Of a DNA stretch of 7,299 bases, positions 1-6,644 are shown one piece after another. Numbering within the stretch: the stretch's first letter is position 1; every line of letters starts with the position of its first letter. The DNA lies in NCBI GenBank assembly GCA_018648985.1, contig JABGOT010000075.1:1386-8684 (forward strand). The letters are read 5' to 3'. The stretch comes from Candidatus Ruthturnera sp. GTDB taxonomy: Bacteria > Pseudomonadota > Gammaproteobacteria > PS1 > Pseudothioglobaceae. The translations under genes were made by a program, and so were the position numbers. Below the pieces are notes generated by a model. It was not told the DNA's origin. It made no database searches and saw only the letters and a list, made by a program, of their open reading frames with translations.

Positions 1-945
1 AAGGCGAGAAAGCTTAGCAAGAACAAATGCAGTGTAACCACGAACTGAAGATGGCGATGTAATCGCACCATGACCAGCTCTATGGTAATGTAAGTATTGA
101 TCTGGGTAGTTACGACGTGCCGTAGTAACCATACCACAACCACCTACGTAACCGTCAACTAAGAATGCAACGTGATGAGCGTTCTCACCAAATGCTTCTA
201 AGATGTAGTCAGCACGAGCACACATTTCATGGTGATCGTCAGCAGTAATGTTTGCAGAGAAAATCTTAGCTTCGCCAGTTTCGTCTTGTGCACGCTTCAT
301 AGAGTCTGAAACCAAAGGAGTTACATCCTTCATACGAGCATAAACTTGGTTACCTTGTGGCTCATCGTTCTTAATAAAGTCGCCACCCAACCAGAATTGG
401 TATGCCGCTTCAGCGAAAGGCTTAGGACGTAAGCCTAACTTAGGCTTAATAATAGTACCAGCAATATAACCACCGTCGTTACGGTCGCGACCTAGTAGGT
501 TCCACAAATCTGTAATATCAACAGAAGGACCATCAAAGATGTCAAGCATCTGCTTAGGAACGTGGAAATCAATCATTTGTGCACACTGTACGTCACCCAT
601 GCCTTGGTTATTACCAATTGCAAGCGTAAGGAAAGATACAACCATTGCACGACCGTCAATTAAGTTACGGTCAAATAAGCCACATGGGTATGCAATTTTC
701 ATGATGCCTTTAGCTTCATCAATTTCGTATACCATTGCATCTAGATCTTTAGTAAAATCATCCGTAGTTGATACTTCTACGTTTGTACCAGTAGATGACT
801 CTGCAGCAAAGTGAGCAGCAGTTTCTAAATAACCAAAAAAACCTGGCATTGGTGTCATAGTGTAAGCAACAAGAATATGGCCGCCTTCAGCTAATAGCGT
901 ATCTTCGTCTAATGACAAATCAGCATATCTATTCGATTGATCCAT
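1..945 (-). CDS. cbbM: Form II RuBisCO large subunit (CbbM), 3' end outside window
   Basis: Ribulose-1,5-bisphosphate carboxylase/oxygenase of form II, the cytoplasmic CO2-fixing enzyme of the Calvin cycle, active as a large-subunit oligomer without small subunits. The 315 residues seen begin MDQSNRYADLSL, the usual form II opening. Active-site landmarks are in order: the NNQG segment at 112-115, GTIIKPKLGL with the catalytic lysine at 167, GGDFIKNDEP with the lysine to be carbamylated at 192 and Mg-binding D194 and E195, and HYHRAGHG with H288 and R289. Positions run one higher than the commonly used Rhodospirillum rubrum numbering. Form II proteins are about 460 residues, so roughly two thirds is present; loop 6 and the C-terminus lie beyond the left edge. 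The start is fixed by an AGGAG site just upstream. The gene is divergent from cbbR, which probably regulates it. No frameshift or missing key residue is seen in this portion. Confidence 0.97.
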   Translation of the reverse strand, partial: MDQSNRYADLSLDEDTLLAEGGHILVAYTMTPMPGFFGYLETAAHFAAESSTGTNVEVSTTDDFTKDLDAMVYEIDEAKGIMKIAYPCGLFDRNLIDGRAMVVSFLTLAIGNNQGMGDVQCAQMIDFHVPKQMLDIFDGPSVDITDLWNLLGRDRNDGGYIAGTIIKPKLGLRPKPFAEAAYQFWLGGDFIKNDEPQGNQVYARMKDVTPLVSDSMKRAQDETGEAKIFSANITADDHHEMCARADYILEAFGENAHHVAFLVDGYVGGCGMVTTARRNYPDQYLHYHRAGHGAITSPSSVRGYTAFVLAKLSRL

Positions 946-950
946 TGTGG

Positions 951-956
951 ACTCCT
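951..956 (-). promoter_or_regulatory. Ribosome binding site of cbbM
   Basis: On the minus strand the sequence reads AGGAGT, ending 5 nt before the ATG at 945. It is one of the strongest Shine-Dalgarno matches in the window, in keeping with a highly expressed enzyme, and it supports the chosen cbbM start. Confidence 0.8.
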
Positions 957-973
957 ATCTATTAAAAACGTCA

Positions 974-1002
974 ATCATACAATAACATTTAAATAATGTA
1001 AA
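974..1002 (-). promoter_or_regulatory. Probable sigma-70 promoter of cbbM
   Basis: Read on the minus strand, a -35 element TTTACA (997-1002) is followed by a 17-bp spacer and a -10 element TATGAT (974-979). Both hexamers are close to the TTGACA/TATAAT consensus and the spacing is optimal. Transcription would start near position 967, giving a leader of about 20 nt that includes the Shine-Dalgarno site. The start point is inferred, not seen. Confidence 0.65.
985..999. promoter_or_regulatory. Inverted repeat inside the cbbM promoter, candidate CbbR activation site
   Basis: ACATT-TAAAT-AATGT is a perfect inverted repeat with 5-bp arms and a 5-bp centre. It lies in the spacer of the proposed cbbM promoter and touches its -35 element. 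LysR-type regulators typically bind one site upstream of the promoter and a second near the -35 region, and this repeat is placed like the second. The region is so A+T-rich that short palindromes can occur by chance, so assignment to CbbR is inference. Confidence 0.4.
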
Positions 1003-1007
1003 ATAAT

Positions 1008-1029
1008 ATTTATTTAGTAAATGATAAAT
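1008..1029. promoter_or_regulatory. Inverted repeat between cbbM and cbbR, candidate CbbR recognition site
   Basis: ATTTAT and ATAAAT form perfect 6-bp arms around a 10-bp centre. The repeat is centred about 51 bp upstream of the inferred cbbM start point and ends 7 bp before the cbbR start codon. A regulator bound here could activate cbbM and repress its own gene, the standard arrangement for divergent LysR-type regulators. A chance match in A+T-rich DNA cannot be excluded. Confidence 0.45.
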
Positions 1030-1036
1030 TTTTATT

Positions 1037-1924
1037 ATGATTAATTATACACTTAAGCAATTGTACAGTTTTGAAGCTGTTGTACGTTTAAAAAGCTTTA
1101 CCAAGGCCAGCAAAGTATTAAACATTACTCAGCCTGCTGTGTACATGCAGATACAGCAACTCACAAAAAATATTGGTTCTGACTTGCTTAACATTAAAGG
1201 CAAGACCATTACACCTACCTATATTGGCAAGAAGTTTTACCAAACTTGCCTAGAAGTGATTGCCAAATTAGAGCAATCTCGATCAGACATTGAGCAAACG
1301 CTTGACCCTGAAGCGGGCCACTTACAGATTGCAGTTGCCACGACGACCAACTCTTTTGTGTCGCGCGTATTGGCCAAGTTTAAAAAAGAATATCCAAAAA
1401 TGACGTTTTTCTTAGAGGTGACCAACCGAAAAACATTACTAGAAAAGCTTAATAATAACGAAACTGACTTAGTCATTATGGGTGAGCCACCTTCTAATAT
1501 GCCGCTAGTTACTCAGCCGTTTATGAAGAACCCGCTAATTGCTATCGCTCATCCTGAACACCCTTTGTTAAAAAACAAACGCAATTCAATTAAAACACTT
1601 GCAAAGGAAACCTTGATTACTCGCGAACAAGGATCTGGTACACGCATTACCATTGAGCGCATTACCGGCATGCAGTTTAATTCTGATATTGAGATCAACT
1701 CCAATGAGGCGATTATTGAATCTGTTCAAGCAGGATTGGGCATTGGCTTTGTATCAGAGCACACTGTAAAGTTAGAATTACAAAACGGTATTATTAAACA
1801 GCTAAAGGCAGATAAATTTCCGATCACGCGTCATTGGTATGTAGTGCATTACGCAAAAAACAAGCTCTCACCTATTGCTCAGCGCTTTAAAGAATTCATT
1901 GTTAAAAATAGTGACTTAAAATAA
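1037..1924 (+). CDS. cbbR: LysR-family transcriptional regulator of CO2 fixation, CbbR
   Basis: A 295-residue LysR-type regulator, the usual length for the family. The N-terminal winged helix-turn-helix spans about residues 3-62, with the recognition region around FTKASKVLNITQPAVYMQI (21-39). A linker helix follows, then the effector-binding domain from about 95, with the CbbR-like segments MGEPP (148-152) and REQGSGTR (196-203) and the glycine-rich QAGLGIGFVS near 231-240. Known CbbR proteins respond to Calvin-cycle or redox metabolites; which one applies here cannot be read from sequence. The assignment to CbbR rather than another LysR protein rests on these motifs and on its position divergent from cbbM. 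The ATG at 1037 gives the family's normal N-terminus, but no clear Shine-Dalgarno precedes it, suggesting modest translation. A bidirectional hairpin follows the gene. Confidence 0.92.
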   Translation: MINYTLKQLYSFEAVVRLKSFTKASKVLNITQPAVYMQIQQLTKNIGSDLLNIKGKTITPTYIGKKFYQTCLEVIAKLEQSRSDIEQTLDPEAGHLQIAVATTTNSFVSRVLAKFKKEYPKMTFFLEVTNRKTLLEKLNNNETDLVIMGEPPSNMPLVTQPFMKNPLIAIAHPEHPLLKNKRNSIKTLAKETLITREQGSGTRITIERITGMQFNSDIEINSNEAIIESVQAGLGIGFVSEHTVKLELQNGIIKQLKADKFPITRHWYVVHYAKNKLSPIAQRFKEFIVKNSDLK

Positions 1925-1932
1925 TCTAATCC

Positions 1933-1962
1933 AAAAAAAAGCCCCGTAAAACGAGGCTTTTA
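1933..1962. terminator. Bidirectional intrinsic terminator between cbbR and groEL
   Basis: The stem AAAAGCC-C-CGT pairs with ACG-A-GGCTTTT around an AAA loop (1937-1961), with a single C/A mismatch. On the minus strand, eight T residues follow (complement of 1933-1940, partly in the stem), so it is a good terminator for groESL. On the plus strand the stem ends in TTTT and can also stop cbbR transcripts. It is the only G+C-rich hairpin seen in a gap between genes. Confidence 0.85.
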
Positions 1963-1987
1963 TAGCTATCTAAAATAACCAGTAAAA

Positions 1988-3610
1988 CTACATCATACCG
2001 CCCATATCAGGTGCACCAGCTGGTGCAGCATCTTGAGGGATGTCAGTAATCATTGCCTCAGTAGTGATCATTAGACCAGAGATAGAAGCAGCGTGTTGCA
2101 AAGCAGCACGGGTTACTTTAGTCGGATCTAAGATGCCCATTTTTAACATATCGCCATAAGTTTCATTGCCAGCATTAAAGCCGTAATTACCCTTACCATC
2201 AGCAACATTGTTTAAAACCACTGACGCTTCACCACCACCATTCGCCACGATTTGACGAAGTGGTGCTTCCATAGCGCGCTTAGTTAGATCAATACCAATA
2301 TCTTGGTCATGATTATCACCTTTTAATTTATCTAATGCTGCAATTGCGCGAACCAAGGCAACACCGCCACCTGGAACCACGCCTTCTTCAACCGCAGCAC
2401 GTGTTGCATGTAGTGCATCGTCAACACGGTCTTTCTTTTCTTTCATTTCTACTTCAGTGGCAGCACCTACTTTGATAACGGCAACACCGCCAGAAAGCTT
2501 TGCTAAACGCTCTAATAATTTTTCTTTATCGTAATCTGAAGTAGTTGTTTCAACTTGCGCTTTAATTTGAGCAACACGGCCATTAATATCAGTTTTAGTA
2601 CCAGCGCCATCTACAACCACTGTTTCTTCTTTACCTACTTCTATGCGCTTAGCACTACCTAGGTGCTCTTCTGTTACAGCTTCAAGTGATAAACCAACTT
2701 CTTCTGAAATTACCACACCACCTGTTAACACTGCTAAGTCTTGCAAGATAGCCTTACGACGATCACCAAAACCTGGCGCTTTAACCGCAGCCACTTTAAC
2801 GATACCACGCATATTGTTTACAACTAAGGTTGCTAAGGCTTCGCCTTCAATATCTTCAGCAATAATTAAAACAGACTTGCCTGATTTTTGTGCAAGCTCT
2901 AGTGTCGGTAACAAATCACGGATATTAGAAATTTTAGCATCGTGCAATAAGATGTACGGCGCTTCTAAATCAGCAGTCATTGCATCTTGATTATTGACAA
3001 AATAAGGAGATAGATAACCACGGTCAAATTGCATACCTTCAACCACATCTAATTCGTTTTCAAAGCCTGAACCTTCTTCAACCGTAATCACACCTGCTTT
3101 ACCAACACGATCCATAGCTTCGGCAATAATATCGCCCACTGATGAATCAGAGTTAGCAGAAATAGTGCCTACTTGTGCAATCGCTTTTGTGTCGTCACAA
3201 GGTTGTGATAAATCGCGTAGCGCATTAACAGCTGCATTCGTAGCTTTATCAATACCACGCTTAAGGTCCATTGGGTTCATACCTGCTGCCACCGATTTAA
3301 CACCCTCTACTACCAATGCTTGAGCAAGTACGGTTGCTGTTGTTGTACCATCACCAGCGATGTCGTTGGTTTTTGAAGCAACTTCTTTAACCATTTGTGC
3401 ACCCATGTTTTCAAACTTATCTTCAAGTTCAATTTCTTGTGCAACTGACACACCATCTTTAGTAATCGATGGGCCACCATAAGATCTATCTAAAACAACA
3501 TTTCTACCTTTGGGGCCTAAGGTTACTTTTACTGCATTAGCAAGCATGTTAACGCCGTCTAACATTAGGTTTCTAGCATCTGAGCCAAATTTAATATCTT
3601 TTGCTGACAT
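1988..3610 (-). CDS. groEL: Chaperonin GroEL (60 kDa, Hsp60)
   Basis: ATP-driven folding chamber of the cytoplasm, a double ring of seven subunits each, capped by GroES. The protein is 540 residues, close to the 548 of the E. coli protein, with all expected landmarks: the nucleotide-binding segment TLGPKGRNVVLD (30-41), KDG with D52, the AGDGTTTATVLAQ loop with the catalytic D87, the equatorial DALHATRAAVEEGVVPGGG segment in the C-terminal third, and a GGMM tail. The start at 3610 is the standard one and has an AAGGAGA site that overlaps the groES stop codon. It follows groES by 11 bp and shares its heat-shock promoter. Form II RuBisCO is a classic GroEL/GroES client, so its nearness to cbbM is functionally sensible. 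Nothing unusual was seen in the protein. Confidence 0.98.
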   Translation of the reverse strand: MSAKDIKFGSDARNLMLDGVNMLANAVKVTLGPKGRNVVLDRSYGGPSITKDGVSVAQEIELEDKFENMGAQMVKEVASKTNDIAGDGTTTATVLAQALVVEGVKSVAAGMNPMDLKRGIDKATNAAVNALRDLSQPCDDTKAIAQVGTISANSDSSVGDIIAEAMDRVGKAGVITVEEGSGFENELDVVEGMQFDRGYLSPYFVNNQDAMTADLEAPYILLHDAKISNIRDLLPTLELAQKSGKSVLIIAEDIEGEALATLVVNNMRGIVKVAAVKAPGFGDRRKAILQDLAVLTGGVVISEEVGLSLEAVTEEHLGSAKRIEVGKEETVVVDGAGTKTDINGRVAQIKAQVETTTSDYDKEKLLERLAKLSGGVAVIKVGAATEVEMKEKKDRVDDALHATRAAVEEGVVPGGGVALVRAIAALDKLKGDNHDQDIGIDLTKRAMEAPLRQIVANGGGEASVVLNNVADGKGNYGFNAGNETYGDMLKMGILDPTKVTRAALQHAASISGLMITTEAMITDIPQDAAPAGAPDMGGMM

Positions 3611-3615
3611 TTCTA

Positions 3616-3622
3616 TCTCCTT
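3616..3622 (-). promoter_or_regulatory. Ribosome binding site of groEL
   Basis: The minus strand reads AAGGAGA, ending 5 nt before the groEL ATG and sharing a base with the groES stop codon. The arrangement suggests that ribosomes finishing groES readily begin groEL. Confidence 0.75.
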
Positions 3623-3909
3623 TAATCGATTACTGCAACAACGTCATCTTCACGCATTACTAAAAGCGTTTCGCCGTCTGATTTGATTTCTGTGCCAGCA
3701 TATTGACCAAATAATACTTGATCGCCAACTTTAACGTCTAAAGCAACAACATTGCCGTTATCAGTTACTCTTCCCTTGCCTGCAGCAACGATTTCACCTT
3801 GAGAAGGTTTTTCAGTAGCTGAATCTGGAATGATAAGGCCGCTAGCCGTGGTTTTTTCTTCTTCTGTTCTACGAACAATCACACGATCGTGAAGGGGACG
3901 AATGTTCAT
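3622..3909 (-). CDS. groES: Co-chaperonin GroES (10 kDa, Hsp10)
   Basis: A 95-residue heptameric lid for GroEL, near the usual 97. The opening MNIRPLHDRVIVRR is the family signature. The mobile loop that contacts GroEL is the stretch EEEKTTASGLIIPDSATEK at 16-34, followed by PSQGEIVAAGKG and a C-terminal beta segment ending LLVMREDDVVAVID. It is first in the groES-groEL operon, with an AGGAG ribosome binding site (3915-3919) 5 nt upstream of the ATG. A near-consensus sigma-32 promoter lies about 80 bp upstream, so heat-shock control is very likely. Confidence 0.97.
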   Translation of the reverse strand: MNIRPLHDRVIVRRTEEEKTTASGLIIPDSATEKPSQGEIVAAGKGRVTDNGNVVALDVKVGDQVLFGQYAGTEIKSDGETLLVMREDDVVAVID

Positions 3910-3986
3910 TTTTTCTCCTAATTAATAAGTAATAATTTTCAAGTTACGAAACAACAAATAGTTAAGTAATCTTTGTCTTTTGAACT

Positions 3987-4014
3987 ATGTGGGGTCGTTT
4001 TTTTGTCTTTCAAG
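3987..4014 (-). promoter_or_regulatory. Sigma-32 (RpoH) heat-shock promoter of groES-groEL
   Basis: On the minus strand CTTGAAA (4008-4014) is followed by a 13-bp spacer and CCCCACAT (3987-3994). This matches the proteobacterial RpoH consensus CTTGAAA-N13-17-CCCCATNT almost exactly. Transcription would start near 3980, leaving a leader of about 70 nt before groES. No CIRCE repeat (the HrcA operator) is visible in this gap, so control looks to be by RpoH rather than by HrcA. Confidence 0.9.
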
Positions 4015-4038
4015 TATTTAGAATAAAAAATATAATTT

Positions 4039-4060
4039 AATAAGTAAATAACTTATTTAC
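4039..4060 (-). terminator. A+T-rich inverted repeat after purU, possible weak terminator
   Basis: Two alternative hairpins overlap here: AATAAGT/ACTTATT (4039-4045 and 4051-4057) and GTAAATA/TATTTAC (4044-4050 and 4054-4060, 3-nt loop). They lie 25 bp past the purU stop codon, and minus-strand RNA beyond them is U-rich. The stems contain only one or two G-C pairs, so termination would be weak, and some purU transcripts may read into groES. A protein-binding site is the alternative. Confidence 0.35.
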
Positions 4061-4084
4061 AAAAAAACTAAATAAGAACAGTCG

Positions 4085-4936
4085 TTAAGAAAAAACCACC
4101 GTCTTGTTGTTACATGTGAGTACGCGATCTTCAAGATGATATTGCAAGCCCTTGGCTAGGGTGATTTTTTCGATATCTTGGCCCATTTTTTTCATGTCAT
4201 CGGCACTGTCTGCATGGTCAACACGCACTACGTCTTGCTCGATAATCGGACCTTCGTCCAAATTAGCGGTTACGTAATGGCAGGTTGCGCCAATCAGCTT
4301 AACGCCGCGTTCTGCGGCACGAGCATAAGGGTTAGCGCCTACAAATGACGGTAAGAACGAGTGATGGATGTTAATAATCTTACCTTCAAAGTGCTTGCAC
4401 AAATCTTCTGGGATGATTTGCATGTAACGTGCCAACACCACCACATCTGGGTTAAAGTCAATCACAGCTTGTGTCATACCAGCAATATCTTCAGCTTTTG
4501 TATTTGCCTCAATACTAACTTGCTTAAACGGCACATCGTACCAACTGGCAATTTTTGATAAACGCTGGTGATTAGACAACACACCAATAATTTTACCTTC
4601 GAGCTCGTTTTCATGCCCACGATGTAATAAGTCAGCCACACAATGTGAGCTCTTAGAGCCCATGATCAACACACGCTTTAATCGAGATGCATCACTCAGG
4701 CGCCAAGCCATATTATAGGTATCGGCAATAGCTTCAAAATCAGTTTGAAAATCCTCAATTGAACAAGATAAAGAATTTGACTCAATCTCAATACGCATAA
4801 AAAATCGCTTATTTTGATCATCGAGATGATGATGTGCTTCTTTAATGTTGCCATTATGTTCAAAAATAAACTGACTTACCTTGGCAACTAAGCCGTGCGC
4901 ATCTGGGCAAGAAATTAATAATCGATAAACACTCAT
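4085..4936 (-). CDS. purU: Formyltetrahydrofolate deformylase PurU
   Basis: Hydrolyses 10-formyltetrahydrofolate to formate and tetrahydrofolate, balancing the one-carbon folate pool and supplying formate for purine synthesis where PurT is used. At 283 residues it matches the family (280 in E. coli). An N-terminal ACT domain occupies about residues 3-80 (LISCPDAHGLVAKVSQFI), which in E. coli senses methionine and glycine. The formyltransferase-fold domain follows from about 87, with LIMGSKSSH (90-98), NIHHSFLPSF (189-198) and LDEGPII (226-232). By analogy with the formyltransferase fold, N189, H191 and D227 are the likely catalytic residues. The start codon overlaps the argJ stop as ATGA and has a GGAG site 8 nt upstream inside argJ, so the two genes are probably translated together. 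Confidence 0.96.
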   Translation of the reverse strand: MSVYRLLISCPDAHGLVAKVSQFIFEHNGNIKEAHHHLDDQNKRFFMRIEIESNSLSCSIEDFQTDFEAIADTYNMAWRLSDASRLKRVLIMGSKSSHCVADLLHRGHENELEGKIIGVLSNHQRLSKIASWYDVPFKQVSIEANTKAEDIAGMTQAVIDFNPDVVVLARYMQIIPEDLCKHFEGKIINIHHSFLPSFVGANPYARAAERGVKLIGATCHYVTANLDEGPIIEQDVVRVDHADSADDMKKMGQDIEKITLAKGLQYHLEDRVLTCNNKTVVFS

Positions 4937-6117
4937 GTACGATACTCCGCGTTAATTTTGACATAATCATATGAGAAGTCTGTAGTCCATACGCTCTCTT
5001 GCGCATCACTCTTGCCAATCTCTATCGTAATCACAATATCTTCTTTTGCCATCTCGGCACTGCCCGCTGCCTCGGTGTAGCCTTTATTTGGCTCGCCAGC
5101 TTGAATAATGTTCACATCGTTCAAAGCAATATTGATATCTTCAATGCTTAAATCTTTAATATTTGCACGACCAACCGCTGCCAAAATACGACCCCAATTG
5201 GCATCACTTGCAAACAGTGCAGTTTTCACCAAAGGTGAATGCGCAACTGTATAGGCCACTTCCAGACAATCTACATTGCTCTCACCACCCTTCACACGCA
5301 CCTCTACAAACTTAGTGGCGCCCTCGCCATCTTTAATAATTTGATGTGCTAGTGACTGAGTCACTTCATCAAGTGCACTCTGGAATTCACCAACACAATC
5401 ATGAATGTCCACACCACTCGCACCCGTTGCACTTAGCGTACAGGCATCATTAGTTGAGGTATCACCATCCACCGTAATACGGTTAAACGACTGATTAACA
5501 GAAGCTATTAAACATTGTTGTAATTTGGCTTGGGTTGATTCAACATCAGTGAAGATAAAACTAAGCATGGTTGCCATATCAGGGCGAATCATGCCTGAGC
5601 CTTTAGCAATACCACTAATCGTTACTGTCTTACCGTTCACTTTAAACTGAGCTGTGGCGGTTTTTTCAACCAAATCCGTGGTTAAGATTCCTTGAGCCAC
5701 ATCACTCATTGCATCAGTAGATAATTTAACAACAGCTTTTGGAATGCCTTGGTTAAATTTATCAACGTCTAATTGTTGACCAATCACACCGGTTGAAAAT
5801 GGTAACACCTGCTCAGTAGCAATATTAAGTTCACCGGCCAAACACGCACAAGTATGTAGTGTGTTTTCCATTCCTTGTGAGCCTGTACCTGCATTAGCAT
5901 TACCACTGTTAATGAGTAACGCTTTAGGATGGTGGTTAAGGTGGTTTTTAGCAACCAATACCGGCGCCGCACAAAAAACATTTTGGGTAAATACCGCAGC
6001 CGTTACCGTGCTTTCTGTCAAATAAATGATTGACAAATCAGCGGCGTCATTGTTCTTAATGCCCGCATCGATTGATGCTGACAACACGCCTTCTATATTT
6101 AATAATGACTGACTCAT
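4933..6117 (-). CDS. argJ: Bifunctional ornithine acetyltransferase / N-acetylglutamate synthase ArgJ
   Basis: Transfers the acetyl group from N-acetylornithine to glutamate, making ornithine and regenerating N-acetylglutamate in the cyclic arginine pathway; some members also use acetyl-CoA. The precursor cuts itself into alpha and beta chains before a threonine nucleophile. Here that is T183 in KGSGMIRPDMATMLSFIFTD (172-191). Other family segments are NSGNANAGTG (70-79), STGVIG (108-113), DGDTSTNDAC near 217-226, and the C-terminal YRT. The length, 394, is normal. Whether it also carries the acetyl-CoA-dependent synthase activity cannot be decided from sequence. No Shine-Dalgarno precedes the ATG, which lies only 6 bp after the toxin gene, so translation may depend on ribosomes arriving from upstream. 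It overlaps purU by 4 bp. Confidence 0.96.
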   Translation of the reverse strand: MSQSLLNIEGVLSASIDAGIKNNDAADLSIIYLTESTVTAAVFTQNVFCAAPVLVAKNHLNHHPKALLINSGNANAGTGSQGMENTLHTCACLAGELNIATEQVLPFSTGVIGQQLDVDKFNQGIPKAVVKLSTDAMSDVAQGILTTDLVEKTATAQFKVNGKTVTISGIAKGSGMIRPDMATMLSFIFTDVESTQAKLQQCLIASVNQSFNRITVDGDTSTNDACTLSATGASGVDIHDCVGEFQSALDEVTQSLAHQIIKDGEGATKFVEVRVKGGESNVDCLEVAYTVAHSPLVKTALFASDANWGRILAAVGRANIKDLSIEDINIALNDVNIIQAGEPNKGYTEAAGSAEMAKEDIVITIEIGKSDAQESVWTTDFSYDYVKINAEYRT

Positions 6118-6123
6118 ATTTTT

Positions 6124-6417
6124 TTAGTTAAGTTTATTTTTTGCAGATATTGGGTCACCCCTGCAATCCAACACTGCAGACACTTCGATAATATCTTTCT
6201 TTATTTTATAATAAACAGCAAATGGGAATCTCTTTGAAAGTAATCTGTAATAGTTATCAAAATACACCGAATGTATAGAGTGATAAATAATAAGAGAATC
6301 AATATCGGCAAATAAGGTATCTAGAAAATAATCACCTAAGCCATTAGATTGTTTTTCATAAAAATTAAACCCATCAACCAAATCGTTACTGGCTGAAGGT
6401 AATATTCTTATTTTCAT
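6124..6417 (-). CDS. RelE/ParE-family toxin of a type II toxin-antitoxin pair
   Basis: A 97-residue basic protein of the RelE/ParE superfamily (PF05016-like). Recognisable parts are the opening MKIRILPSASNDLVDGFNFYEKQ, the helix segment GLGDYFLDTLFADIDSL (26-42), the strongly conserved RFPFAVYYKI (63-72) and the closing strand with CRGDP. Relatives of this subgroup often end this motif in RRDP, so the glycine is a slight departure. RelE proteins cut mRNA on the ribosome and ParE proteins poison gyrase; sequence alone does not tell which activity applies. The start overlaps the antitoxin stop as ATGA and has no Shine-Dalgarno of its own, so translation is coupled to the antitoxin. The frame is intact. 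The pair appears more A+T-rich than argJ and purU, consistent with acquisition by transfer. Confidence 0.87.
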   Translation of the reverse strand: MKIRILPSASNDLVDGFNFYEKQSNGLGDYFLDTLFADIDSLIIYHSIHSVYFDNYYRLLSKRFPFAVYYKIKKDIIEVSAVLDCRGDPISAKNKLN

Positions 6418-6614
6418 CTAGTTCTATCGATAATTTTTTGTTTTGCCTCAGGCCAGTTAATTGAAGTTTCATTGTTTTTTTCTCTAGCTTTTAAAACATC
6501 TAAATGCCAGTCGGGAGAGTTAACCTGATCGTTATGACACAAGTCGTCCCAAATCAACTCCATGGTTGATAGCTTTTGTTCGATACTCATATTTTTGATA
6601 GATAGGCTAGCCAT
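6414..6614 (-). CDS. Addiction-module antitoxin (PF09720-like) partner of the RelE/ParE toxin
   Basis: A 66-residue acidic-to-neutral helical protein. MSIEQKLSTMELIWDDL (9-25) and the following DWHLDVLKAREKN...INWPEAKQKI pattern match the short antitoxins of the TIGR02574/PF09720 addiction-module family, which pair with RelE/ParE toxins. It precedes its toxin, the normal order, and overlaps it by 4 bp (ATGA). The start at 6614 is preferred over an internal methionine at residue 9 because a GGAGA site (6621-6625) lies 6 nt upstream. It should bind and neutralise the toxin. No separate DNA-binding domain is obvious in so short a protein, so self-regulation is uncertain. Confidence 0.85.
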   Translation of the reverse strand: MASLSIKNMSIEQKLSTMELIWDDLCHNDQVNSPDWHLDVLKAREKNNETSINWPEAKQKIIDRTR

Positions 6615-6620
6615 AACTAT

Positions 6621-6625
6621 TCTCC
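6621..6625 (-). promoter_or_regulatory. Ribosome binding site of the antitoxin gene
   Basis: The minus strand reads GGAGA 6 nt before the ATG at 6614. The toxin and argJ downstream have no comparable site, so this is the main visible ribosome entry point for the first three genes of the group. Confidence 0.65.
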
Positions 6626-6627
6626 AT

Positions 6628-6644
6628 TACATTAAACTACATTA
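6628..6644. repeat. Direct repeat TACATTA-N3-TACATTA upstream of the antitoxin, candidate operator
   Basis: Two identical 7-bp copies, TACATTA at 6628-6634 and 6638-6644, are spaced 10 bp start to start, about one helical turn. They lie between the antitoxin ribosome binding site and a TATAAT box and overlap the latter. That position would suit autoregulation by the antitoxin or the toxin-antitoxin complex, but the gap is A+T-rich and chance is possible. Confidence 0.35.

Noticed and set aside
539..814. Open frame of 91 codons on the plus strand
   Set aside because: It lies wholly antisense to cbbM, whose protein is unmistakable, and its translation resembles no family I know.
1021..1044. 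Short leader peptide beginning at an ATG before cbbR
   Set aside because: Only seven codons, no ribosome binding site, and it lies partly in the proposed CbbR site; there is no reason to think it is translated for a purpose.
1237..1476. Open frame of 79 codons on the minus strand
   Set aside because: It is antisense to the well-supported cbbR coding region, with no ribosome binding site noted or recognisable domain.
2643..2990. Open frame of 115 codons on the plus strand
   Set aside because: It is antisense to groEL; such frames are common opposite conserved genes, and the product looks random.
3910..4084. Small RNA or CIRCE operator upstream of groES
   Set aside because: The gap is explained by a sigma-32 promoter, an A+T-rich leader and weak inverted repeats; the TTAGCACTC-type CIRCE arms are absent and no independent RNA gene is supported.
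4361..4558. Open frame of 65 codons on the plus strand
   Set aside because: It is antisense to the catalytic part of purU and has no support of its own.
5784..5981. Open frame of 65 codons on the minus strand inside argJ
   Set aside because: It is an out-of-frame reading of argJ, which is full length and intact here.
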